This document shows, piece after piece, positions 8,521-16,000 of a stretch of DNA of 49,029 nucleotides (position 1 is its first letter; every line of letters begins with the position of its first letter). Both the position numbers and the translations under genes were made by a program. The notes under the pieces were generated by a model. That model made no database searches. It saw only the letters and a program-made list of their open reading frames with translations, and was not told the origin of the DNA. Source of the stretch: an uncultured Erysipelotrichaceae bacterium (GTDB taxonomy: Bacteria; Bacillota_I; Bacilli_A; RFN20; CAG-826); contig ONCO01000009.1 in assembly GCA_900316365.1 (NCBI GenBank), forward strand, positions 1 to 49,029. The letters run 5' to 3'.

Positions 8521-8550
8521 AAGGGACCACCGGTTACCCGGCAGTCCCTT
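8521..8550 (-). other. Stable intergenic stem-loop between the GH3 and CBM lipoprotein genes
   Basis: The minus strand folds into a 13-bp uninterrupted stem (two G-T pairs) closed by a GTAA (GNRA-type) tetraloop. No T run follows, so it is not a typical terminator. It may protect or process the mRNA, giving the two genes different expression levels. Confidence 0.6.
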
Positions 8551-8562
8551 TGGTTGGAGAGT

Positions 8563-11500
8563 TTAGGCCTTCTTCTTTTTGAAGACCAAGATGAGGGCGA
8601 CGGCGATGCCCGCCATGATGGCGACGCCGCCAGCGCTTAAGCCGATGACCATGCCGACATTGACGCCGCTTTCTGGCGCTGGGGTGTCATCTGGGATGAC
8701 CTCACGGACGAAGAGCTCGAAGCTTCTGCCAAGGTAAGTTGGGTTCTCATCGCCTTCGAGGGTTAATTCGACTAAGACGTGGACAAACTGGTTGGCGGTG
8801 ACGCTCGGCGTGCCTTTGATGGCGCCGTCTTCTAAGACCAAGCCTTCGGGTAATGGAGTGACTGGGTCGATGACGAGCGCGCATTCGGTGATGGCCTTAT
8901 CGTTATAGGTTCCACCGGCCTTTAATTCGTCTGGGATGGTGATTTCGATGTTGACCTCTTCGCCTTTCTTGCAGGAGAAGATGCCTCTTTCAACGCCGCT
9001 TAATTCAAGGTCGGCCTTGAGGTAGAAGGATCTGGCCATCGCGCCAGAGTTAGCGCACATCCATAAGCACTCTTTGGCGTTCTGACGGACGGCGTACCAC
9101 CAGGAGTAGGATTCGACTTCCTCGCCAGTGGCTTTGGAGGTGTAGACTGGGCAGCCTTTGCCATCGAAGGCGTCGGCGTCCCATTTAGCATTGACGTCTG
9201 GGGTGTAGTCCTGAGAATCGAGCTGGTTGTTGCAGCCGGCAAGGATTCTTGGGTTGACGTTCTCATAGGAATGGACGTTGATGTCGCTGTTGCCGCGGTG
9301 GGTCATATCGGAGATGATGGATCCCTTGAAGCCCCACTCCTGACGCAAGACTTCGGTGAGTAATGGGTAGGAAGCGGCAGTCTCCATCAAACCAAGACGG
9401 TTGTAGGAGGACATGATGCCCATGGATTTACCTTCCTGGACGATCATCTGGAATGGTTTGAGATAGAGTTCGCGGAGGGCCTGCTCGGTTAAGAAGCAAG
9501 AGACGCCTTCACGGTTCTTTTCCTGGTCGTTGACGGCGAAATGCTTGAAGAAGCAGTAGAGACCTTTGTCGGTCGCGCCGGCGACGACACGGCCACCGAT
9601 GCGGCCAGTGAGGAATGGGTCAGCGGAATAGTATTCGAAGTTACGGCCGCCGAATGGGGAACGATGGAGGTTGACGCCTGGACCGCACCAGCCATACTTT
9701 TCGCCACCGCCCCAACCGGAGCCCTGCTGATGGCCTTCGATACCGATGCATTCGCCTTCCTGGAAAGCGAGTTCGACGTTATAGGTCGCGGCAATGGTGC
9801 CTTCACCGCACCACCACATGGTGCTGAATTTGGATGGGCCGTCGGAGTCGGAGCTGCTTGGCTTGCCCAAACGGGAGATCGCTGGGTTGTGGGTGGAGCC
9901 GCCGGTGACGAAGCCGTCCATTTCGGCATAGGTGAGCTGATTCATGAATTCGTCCCACTTTGGATCATCCATTGGGACGCCGACCATTTCAGCGAACTTG
10001 ATATCGCTGGAGGCCGCGGAGGTGGAGGCTGGCTGAGTCCAGCCGAGCTTTTCGATGTCTTCCTTGGTCTTCTTGACGACCTTTGGCATGTACTCATAGG
10101 TCTCGGTCAACTCGATGTCATCGAGGGTGAAGACGTGGGTGTAGAACTCTTCGACGCGGCTGCCTTCCTTGAGAGTACGATCAGCCATGGTCGGATGGGA
10201 TGGGAAGGTGGTATCTGGGTGATCGCGATGGAACTGATCGAAGCCAACGTCTAATTCTCCTGGGAGGGAGGAATAGAAGCCCGCATCGGTGAAGCGGTTC
10301 TTGACTTCGTGTCCGGTGACGCGGTCAGTATCGTACTTGATGCCGCCCTTCATGACTCTGGTCTCGACGGTTTCGTAGGCGACGTGAGCGTTCTTATTGA
10401 TGGTGATCTGATAGTTACCACCTTCAAGTTCATAGCCCATGAAGCCGTTTTTGTTGGCGTCGAAGCAGTCGTAGTTAGCGACGTCCTGGAGATAGAAGCT
10501 GAGCTTTAAGGTCTGCTCTTCGCCAGGATCGAGCATCTTGGTCTTGTCGAAGGCGCATAAGACTTCGCTGGCCTTCTCGATTCCGCCTGGGGTGTATGGG
10601 GCGTGCCAGTAGACCTGGACAACGTCCTTACCGGCAACGTCGCCGGTGTTCTTGACCTTGACGGTGATGTTGACTTTCTCGCTGGACTTATGGAGCAAGG
10701 CACCTCTGGCATCGCAATCAACGATGGTCTGCTCAAAGGTGGTGTAGCTTAAGCCGTGGCCGAATGGATAGATGACGCCGTGGTCACCGTTATACCAATC
10801 ATCGGCTTCGGTTTTGTTCTTAGCGAGTTTATCGGCGTAGATGGTTTCGTAGTAACGATAGTCCATGTAGACGCCTTCTTCATAAGAGACATAGGAAGAA
10901 GCGCGTACGCCGTTAAGGCCGCCTTTGACGACCTTATGTTCTTCATCGGCCCAGTAGACGGAGCCGTCGGCTTTCCTGACGGTGCTCGAAGAGTTGACCG
11001 GGGAGCCGTCGGCATTAAACATCGTGTCGGCCGCGTATTCGACCTTGGTTTCTGGATCGATGTTGGTCTGGGAGTTATCGGCGAAGTTCTGGAAAGTTGG
11101 GTTGAGGGTGAAATCTCTTTCCCAAGTATCAACAGTCTTACCGGATGGGTTGACGGTACCATTGAGGATTTCGCCAACCGCCGCGGCGCCGTTCGCGCCT
11201 GGGACACCCATCCAAAGGATCGCGTCGACTTTGTCATCGGCATCGAGCTTCGCGCATTCGAAGGCGTTGCCGGAGTTGATGAGGACGACGATCTTCTTGA
11301 AGCCCTTGGTCTTGATCATCTCGAGGAGGTCTTCCTCGTTTTTGGAGAGCTCAAGGTAATGTCTTTCGCTGAGTTCTTTAGACTCCGGGGTGCATCTGTT
11401 GTTGGAGTCGTGCTTCTGGTCATGGTCGCGGGCATCGTAGGTCTTGCAGTCGGCGCCTTCGGTGCCACCACGAGCGAGGACCATAATGGCCGCGTCGTTA

Positions 11501-12030
11501 TATTCGTCAATGCTTTCTAAAACGTCATCGGTGTACTTAACCAACGAAGTTTCGCCTACGGTCGCTTCAGAAATACCTTTCCAGTTAGAGTTACCGTTGG
11601 TACGCTGAACCTCAGACTTGGTATCGTCTTTGTAGAACGAAGTAAGCTTAGGGTTAATCTCATAGCCCGCATCTTTAAGGGATTTTTGGAGATCAACCTG
11701 GGTGATGCCGCTGGCAACAGAGCCAGAGCCGGAGCCACCGCCACCATACTGGAGGTCGACGCTGGCTTTGCCGAAGATGGAGACTTTGCTGATATCTCCG
11801 CCAAACGGGAGGGCGTTGTTGCGATTCTTAAGAAGAACCATACCTTCGCGGCAGAGTTCTTTGTTAAGTTCCATCGCCTTTTGGTTGTACGCGGTCTGTT
11901 CCGAGTACTGCAGATCGGCAATAAAGGTATTGCGTTTCTGCTGGTTGAAGGTCGGGGCGTTATTGCCTGGGGAAGCCATAGCAAGTCCTAGTACGGACAT
12001 TGCCCCTAACAAGAGTAGTTTCTTTTTCAT
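8563..12030 (-). CDS. Membrane-anchored, circularly permuted GH3 glycoside hydrolase
   Basis: This 1155-residue exported protein belongs to glycoside hydrolase family 3 (beta-glucosidase, beta-xylosidase and relatives). The GH3 C-terminal domain comes first (about 45-390, beginning CREGMVLLKNRNNALPF), then a fibronectin-III-like domain (about 420-540), then the GH3 TIM-barrel (about 680-960). This reversed order is known from a subset such as Ruminococcus and Butyrivibrio beta-glucosidases. The likely nucleophile is Asp908 in GSIISDMTHRG; the motif GGTEGAD near residue 191 matches the usual acid/base loop. A He-PIG-like Ig domain (LPEGLVLEDGAIKGTPS) precedes a C-terminal transmembrane helix ending KKKKA, and an N-terminal signal peptide (MKKKLLLLGAMSVLGLAMA) starts at the chosen ATG. 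The product therefore sits on the outer face of the membrane. Substrate is unknown. Confidence 0.88.
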   Translation of the reverse strand: MKKKLLLLGAMSVLGLAMASPGNNAPTFNQQKRNTFIADLQYSEQTAYNQKAMELNKELCREGMVLLKNRNNALPFGGDISKVSIFGKASVDLQYGGGGSGSGSVASGITQVDLQKSLKDAGYEINPKLTSFYKDDTKSEVQRTNGNSNWKGISEATVGETSLVKYTDDVLESIDEYNDAAIMVLARGGTEGADCKTYDARDHDQKHDSNNRCTPESKELSERHYLELSKNEEDLLEMIKTKGFKKIVVLINSGNAFECAKLDADDKVDAILWMGVPGANGAAAVGEILNGTVNPSGKTVDTWERDFTLNPTFQNFADNSQTNIDPETKVEYAADTMFNADGSPVNSSSTVRKADGSVYWADEEHKVVKGGLNGVRASSYVSYEEGVYMDYRYYETIYADKLAKNKTEADDWYNGDHGVIYPFGHGLSYTTFEQTIVDCDARGALLHKSSEKVNITVKVKNTGDVAGKDVVQVYWHAPYTPGGIEKASEVLCAFDKTKMLDPGEEQTLKLSFYLQDVANYDCFDANKNGFMGYELEGGNYQITINKNAHVAYETVETRVMKGGIKYDTDRVTGHEVKNRFTDAGFYSSLPGELDVGFDQFHRDHPDTTFPSHPTMADRTLKEGSRVEEFYTHVFTLDDIELTETYEYMPKVVKKTKEDIEKLGWTQPASTSAASSDIKFAEMVGVPMDDPKWDEFMNQLTYAEMDGFVTGGSTHNPAISRLGKPSSSDSDGPSKFSTMWWCGEGTIAATYNVELAFQEGECIGIEGHQQGSGWGGGEKYGWCGPGVNLHRSPFGGRNFEYYSADPFLTGRIGGRVVAGATDKGLYCFFKHFAVNDQEKNREGVSCFLTEQALRELYLKPFQMIVQEGKSMGIMSSYNRLGLMETAASYPLLTEVLRQEWGFKGSIISDMTHRGNSDINVHSYENVNPRILAGCNNQLDSQDYTPDVNAKWDADAFDGKGCPVYTSKATGEEVESYSWWYAVRQNAKECLWMCANSGAMARSFYLKADLELSGVERGIFSCKKGEEVNIEITIPDELKAGGTYNDKAITECALVIDPVTPLPEGLVLEDGAIKGTPSVTANQFVHVLVELTLEGDENPTYLGRSFELFVREVIPDDTPAPESGVNVGMVIGLSAGGVAIMAGIAVALILVFKKKKA

Positions 12031-12397
12031 CTCTACTTGTTTTCCTTTCCTCTCACTTCGTTGCAGGCGCAAAAGGATTTCAAGCGCCGCAAAGAAGGAG
12101 GCAATTAGATTATCTTTGGCTTTAGTATGTTCTTCTTAGGTGAACAAATGCACGACAATTATGCGTTTCGCGATAAGATTTGTTTCACATGCGTGTGTGG
12201 AGAATAAAGTGAATGTGATATAAATAAGCCTCAGTTCTATCATTTAAAAGGATAAATTAGGTGCGATAACTACACGATTTTCACCACTTTATGCTAACGA
12301 AGAAGTATATCTTGTATTTTTTTATTAAATGGGTGCTATATTGAAAGCAGAAAAAAGGGGAAATACTCTCCAAGTGATTTACAGGAGCATCTCGAAC
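12031..12397. other. Divergent intergenic region between the GH3 and yerC genes
   Basis: This AT-rich gap of 367 bases separates two divergent genes. Rightward, an extended -10 (TGC-TATATT, TATATT at 12337-12342) and a Shine-Dalgarno AGGAG (12383-12387) serve yerC. Leftward, purine-rich GAGAGGAAAGG lies 14-24 bases before the GH3 ATG, and no strong sigma-A promoter is visible. A 19-base imperfect palindrome TGTTC...GAACA occurs at 12128-12146. I see no gene or RNA in it. Confidence 0.5.
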
Positions 12398-12676
12398 ATG
12401 AAAAAAAGAAGCAGCCCAAAACAACTTGATGAACTCTATGAGGCGTTGACCAAAGTCGAGACCAAAGAAGAAGCCAAATTGTTCCTGGATGACTTACTCT
12501 CCAAGAACGAGCTCAAGGCCTTAAGCGGACGTATCCATTCCGCGAAAATGTTCCTCGAAGGAAAGACCTACATGGAGGTCATCGAGGAAACGGAAATCAG
12601 CTCGGCCACCCTTGCCAGGGTTTCCAAATGCGTGAAGAATGGCAAAGGTTATTCCAGAATCCTTAAAAAGTTATAA
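12398..12676 (+). CDS. yerC: YerC/YecD-family TrpR-like DNA-binding protein
   Basis: This 92-residue protein matches the YerC/YecD family, homologues of the Trp repressor fold found in Firmicutes. The pattern LFLDDLLSKNELKALSGRIHSAKMFLEGKTYMEV followed by the helix-turn-helix ISSATLARVSKCVKNGKGY covers nearly the whole chain. It should bind DNA as a dimer; the ligand and targets of this family member are not known. The start at 12398 is chosen because AGGAG lies 10 bases upstream and the family begins near KQLDELYEAL. It is transcribed divergently from the GH3 gene across a 367-base gap, so local regulation is possible but unproven. A terminator follows immediately. Confidence 0.85.
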   Translation: MKKRSSPKQLDELYEALTKVETKEEAKLFLDDLLSKNELKALSGRIHSAKMFLEGKTYMEVIEETEISSATLARVSKCVKNGKGYSRILKKL

Positions 12677-12697
12677 GACGAGAAAAAACACCAGATT

Positions 12698-12727
12698 ATG
12701 GGAACGCAACTTCGCGTTCCCATTTTT
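12698..12727 (+). terminator. Terminator after yerC
   Basis: A 10-bp stem (ATGGGAACGC / GCGTTCCCAT) with a 6-base loop is followed by TTTTATT on the plus strand. It lies between convergent genes. Confidence 0.85.
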
Positions 12728-12750
12728 ATTCTGCCCAAAAGGTATTCGGA

Positions 12751-13419
12751 TCAAATGACTCCGCAAGGAATCAAGACGATTAAGAGAATAGCGACCAAAG
12801 ACCATTCGGCGATAAGGAAGATGTTCCTGGCCTTTGGTTTCATGTTTGGAACATAGTTGCTGGCCAAGAAGAACGGGATGTAGGTGGTGATGAAGACTGG
12901 GAGAACGCCCCACCACTTATAGACCCAGATAAAGGAATGGTTGCTAGTCGCCGCGAGGAAGGATTCGAATAAGGCGAATAAGAGGGCCATTTCGATAGCG
13001 CCGACCAACTTACAGTCAATGCCTTTGAATTTCTCTGATGCGAAATAACGTTTGTTCGTGTCTTCCGGCAGCATCTTATAGGAGATGATGCCCGCTAACA
13101 TAAACATCATCGAAAGTTCCCAGGAGACGCCGATTAAGAGAATGAAGGTCGTAGACTCATTCGAAACCGACCATAACGGATATCCGAAGATTTTGCCGAT
13201 GATCGCGTTGCAGATTTCGTAAAGCCAATGCACGCCATAAAGCGCTAAGCCGGCTTGCACAACTTTCCAGTTTTTCTTGTGTATCTCAGACCAATACACA
13301 TAGAAAATGACCGCTAAGATGAAGATAAACGTCCAGTTGAAATTCTCCGTGCTTCTCACACGAATGCCGTCAACTAAGTCCATGGCTTCTTGCGAGCCAT
13401 CGCCCCAAAATTTGAACAT
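12751..13419 (-). CDS. Integral membrane protein of unknown function
   Basis: I do not recognise this 222-residue protein. It has about six hydrophobic segments (residues 28-46, 55-75, 86-112, 133-153, 165-185 and 200-220) separated by short loops rich in aromatic residues, for example NFNWTFIFILAVIFYVYW. There is no signal peptide and no catalytic motif; a WELSMMFMLAG segment places Glu within a helix. The ATG at 13419 follows a fair Shine-Dalgarno sequence (AGAGGT) and a consensus TATAAT at 13441-13446, so it is monocistronic. It converges with yerC and diverges from the EAL gene. Confidence 0.65.
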   Translation of the reverse strand: MFKFWGDGSQEAMDLVDGIRVRSTENFNWTFIFILAVIFYVYWSEIHKKNWKVVQAGLALYGVHWLYEICNAIIGKIFGYPLWSVSNESTTFILLIGVSWELSMMFMLAGIISYKMLPEDTNKRYFASEKFKGIDCKLVGAIEMALLFALFESFLAATSNHSFIWVYKWWGVLPVFITTYIPFFLASNYVPNMKPKARNIFLIAEWSLVAILLIVLIPCGVI

Positions 13420-13440
13420 ATGTAATTACCTCTGCCGATA

Positions 13441-13446
13441 ATTATA
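13441..13446 (-). promoter_or_regulatory. -10 element of the 12751-13419 gene
   Basis: The minus strand carries a consensus TATAAT 21 bases before the ATG, leaving room for the AGAGGT ribosome-binding site. No clear -35 is present at 16-18 bases. Confidence 0.5.
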
Positions 13447-13694
13447 TGGTTAATATTTAGCATTAGAAAGACGGCAATAATAGCTTAATTAAGGCAAACT
13501 CGCCTCTACTCAATGGAAAATAGTTTTATTGTCGAACCTTCTCCAAAGAGGCAAACTTGAAGATTTTTTGTTTTCCTTGCTGATCAATCTTTCTTCGACG
13601 GCCACACGCTTTTTTGGACTAAACCTTACTTTAAGAATAAGTAATGCAAAGTAAATAAATAGTAATGTTTAGTGCTGTAATGTCATAATAAGTC

Positions 13695-15605
13695 ATGGAT
13701 TGGAATATTGATTTCGCTTTAAGCTCGATTGTCTTTCTTGCATCAATTTTTGTTTTCTTCATGGCGCATAAGCGGCTTAGAATCATCGAAAACAAATCAT
13801 ACACAATCCTGTTCTTCGCTCTTTTCGGCTATTTTATCTTCGAATTAATAAGCACGGCGCTAGATTCGGAGCCGCGGCCGGAAGCGACTCTTTATTACCT
13901 TACATGGATCGCTAATATTGCCTATTTCTTCTTTTTGGGGCTGCAATCCTATTTCTTCTATTTATTCTTTGTCTCGCACATGCACCTGACAAAGTCGAAG
14001 TGGCGCGTTGTTTTCTATTGCCTGTCCACCTTGCCATTGATCGCCGCTTACATCATTCTCTTCCTATCCCCTTCGCTCCATACCGTATTCTGGATAAACG
14101 AAGAAGGCATATATAAAGGCGGCCAGTTATATAAGACATTCGTCATCTTGTGCGGCGTATACCCAAGCCTGGCTTTGCTGACGGTTTTATTTCTTTGGAA
14201 AAGAGCCCCAAAGATGATTGACCTCAAATTAGTTATTTCGTCGTTACTCCTTGTTATTGGTTACGTTTTCCGATTCGCCATGCCGGGAACGGTCATTCTC
14301 CCGACCTTCACCGTTTTATCGGTTATCGTCGCCTATATCGGCATCGGGAATCCACGTTATTACATGAATGAGAAAACAGGGCTTTTCTCGCAAAATGGTA
14401 TGGTCTTGATGCTCGATGAGGCGATAAGAGAAAAAAAGAATGCTCCAGTGTTGCTTCTCGTCATCACCCAATATCAAAAAAGCCGCGATCTATACCGCGA
14501 CAAAGAAATGGACCGTTGGTTGATAAAGATAGCGAAATTCCTAAATTCCCAACCTCTTAAGGTCGCCGTTTCGTATAACCACGAAGGTCGTTTCATGATC
14601 CTCACCAAAAGCGAAGAAGACGCAAGGGAGATGGAATTGCTCATTTTCGATAAACTCTTAAACACCGAGGATAAAGACGTCGCAAGCGGCCTTAACCAGA
14701 ACCTCGGCATCATCGAATGCTTGGATTCCTCCTCCTATGAAAGCGGGGACGAATACTTAAGGAGCATAGAAAGGGCCGTCTCCCTTGCCGAAGCTGGCAA
14801 AGTCATCCCCGTCGATGATGAGGTCCGCGAAAAGCAAAAACGCGAGAGTTATGTCCAAAAGTGTCTAGCCAAAGCAATCAGAGAACAAAACGTCATTGTT
14901 TTATTCCAGCCGCTTAAAGACCTGAAAAACGGCACCTTCCACTCGGGAGAGGCCTTAACTCGCATCTACGGTAAAGATGGGGAAATCATCCCGCCTTCCG
15001 AATTCATCTACTTAGCCGAGCAAAACGGATCCATCCGCGATCTTTCGGATATTGTCTACGAAAAGGTGCTTGATTTCTTAGCGGCCAACCCCGAAGAGAC
15101 AACTCAGATCAAGTCGATTTCTGTCAACTTATCGCCAATCCAATGCTTAGACCCTAACTTGCCAAAAGACTTAATCGCACGCGCTAAAGCCAAAGGCGTT
15201 GCTTTATCCCGAATCAACTTCGAAATCACCGAGTCCGCCTTTATCAACCTCGACTATCTGCGCAAGCAAATGGAGCACCTCATCGAAGCGGGCGGATCAT
15301 TCTCCCTTGATGATTTCGGCACCGGTTATAGCGACCTAGCCCGCGTCACCTCGTTGCCGTTTGAGTCCATCAAATTCGATATCTCTTTGGTCCGTTCCTA
15401 TTGCTCTGGGCAAAACACCTTCCTCCCATATCTTTCCAAAGCGGTCAAAAACAACAAACGCATGATCGTCGCGGAAGGTATTGAAGATGCGGATATCGAA
15501 AAGAAGGTATCCGATTTAGGCATCGACTTCGGCCAAGGTTTCCATTATTCGAAGGTCTTGCCGCCGGATGAGTTCGTCGAATTTATCAAGAATCAGGCCA
15601 ATTAG
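13695..15605 (+). CDS. Seven-TM cyclic-di-GMP phosphodiesterase (EAL domain)
   Basis: This 636-residue membrane protein has seven hydrophobic helices in the first 225 residues, a region (about 230-375) that looks like a degenerate GGDEF domain with no GGDEF motif, and a C-terminal EAL domain (about 390-632). The EAL domain hydrolyses cyclic di-GMP to pGpG. Catalytic positions appear intact: EAL at 419-421 in GEALTRI, NLSPIQ, EITESA, LDDFGTGYSDL, IKFD, AEGIE and GQGFHYSKVLPP. It is therefore probably an active phosphodiesterase whose seven-helix domain senses a membrane or extracellular signal. The gene stands alone; the start has no clear Shine-Dalgarno sequence and follows AT-rich DNA. No diguanylate cyclase lies in the window. 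Confidence 0.88.
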   Translation: MDWNIDFALSSIVFLASIFVFFMAHKRLRIIENKSYTILFFALFGYFIFELISTALDSEPRPEATLYYLTWIANIAYFFFLGLQSYFFYLFFVSHMHLTKSKWRVVFYCLSTLPLIAAYIILFLSPSLHTVFWINEEGIYKGGQLYKTFVILCGVYPSLALLTVLFLWKRAPKMIDLKLVISSLLLVIGYVFRFAMPGTVILPTFTVLSVIVAYIGIGNPRYYMNEKTGLFSQNGMVLMLDEAIREKKNAPVLLLVITQYQKSRDLYRDKEMDRWLIKIAKFLNSQPLKVAVSYNHEGRFMILTKSEEDAREMELLIFDKLLNTEDKDVASGLNQNLGIIECLDSSSYESGDEYLRSIERAVSLAEAGKVIPVDDEVREKQKRESYVQKCLAKAIREQNVIVLFQPLKDLKNGTFHSGEALTRIYGKDGEIIPPSEFIYLAEQNGSIRDLSDIVYEKVLDFLAANPEETTQIKSISVNLSPIQCLDPNLPKDLIARAKAKGVALSRINFEITESAFINLDYLRKQMEHLIEAGGSFSLDDFGTGYSDLARVTSLPFESIKFDISLVRSYCSGQNTFLPYLSKAVKNNKRMIVAEGIEDADIEKKVSDLGIDFGQGFHYSKVLPPDEFVEFIKNQAN

Positions 15606-15660
15606 TCCTATTAAAAGAAAGTCTCATTCCGTCCTTAAGCCAACATTGGCCGTTACTCAT

Positions 15661-15691
15661 CAAAAAGGCACCTCGGAATTCCAAGGTGCCT
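15661..15691 (-). terminator. Terminator of tRNA-Arg
   Basis: The minus strand folds into an 11-bp stem with an AATT loop (15666-15691), then a run of T. In the other orientation it may also end the EAL transcript. Confidence 0.8.
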
Positions 15692-15701
15692 ATACTTTCG
15701 A

Positions 15702-15778
15702 TGGCGCGCTCGAGGCGATTCGAACGCCTGACCCCTTCCTTAGGAGGGAAGTGCTCTATCCAGCTGAGCTACGAGCGC
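15702..15778 (-). tRNA. tRNA-Arg (anticodon CCT)
   Basis: This 77-nt cloverleaf has acceptor stem GCGCTCG/CGAGCGC, discriminator G and encoded CCA. The anticodon stem is CTTCC/GGAAG and the loop CTCCTAA gives anticodon CCT, which reads AGG. The T-arm AGGCG-TTCGAAT-CGCCT is perfect. Confidence 0.95.
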
Positions 15779-15803
15779 GCATATGTGGCCTTTCGGCTCG
15801 GCT

Positions 15804-15809
15804 ATTGTA
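15804..15809 (-). promoter_or_regulatory. Probable -10 of tRNA-Arg
   Basis: TACAAT on the minus strand lies 25 bases before the tRNA and is followed by a GC-rich stretch typical of stable-RNA promoters. The -35 (TTTAAT) is weak. Confidence 0.35.
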
Positions 15810-15830
15810 TAACAAAGCGAATGAGGATTA

Positions 15831-15860
15831 AAGAAAAGCCCTAAGGTTTCTCCTTAGGGC
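15831..15860 (-). terminator. Terminator of tRNA-Pro
   Basis: A perfect 9-bp stem (GCCCTAAGG / CCTTAGGGC, 15838-15860) with a 5-base loop is followed on the minus strand by TTTTCTTT. Confidence 0.85.
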
Positions 15861-15872
15861 ATGCTTTTCAAG

Positions 15873-15949
15873 TGGTCGGAACGATGGGACTTGAACCCAT
15901 GACCTCCTGGTCCCGAACCAGGCGCACTACCAAGCTGTGCTACGTCCCG
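15873..15949 (-). tRNA. tRNA-Pro (anticodon CGG)
   Basis: This 77-nt cloverleaf has acceptor stem CGGGACG/CGTTCCG, discriminator A and encoded CCA. The anticodon stem CCTGG/CCAGG and loop TTCGGGA give anticodon CGG with G37, as expected for proline. Confidence 0.95.
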
Positions 15950-15972
15950 ATGCGCAAATCTGCGCGAGCGAA

Positions 15973-16000
15973 ATTATATCGCACTACCAATTGAAATCAA
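15973..16000 (-). promoter_or_regulatory. tRNA-Pro promoter overlapping the end of polC
   Basis: On the minus strand a TATAAT (15973-15978) lies 16 bases after a TTGATT -35 (15995-16000) inside the last codons of polC. The tRNA starts about 17 bases after the predicted transcription start. Confidence 0.55.

Noticed and set aside
9541-11520. Open frames of 237 and 254 codons on the plus strand opposite the GH3 gene
   Set aside because: GH3 motifs are continuous on the minus strand over this stretch; the plus-strand products are low-complexity shadows.
15702-15949. tRNA pair as an attachment site of a mobile element
   Set aside because: No integrase, repeat of the tRNA 3' ends or foreign gene cluster was seen on either side.
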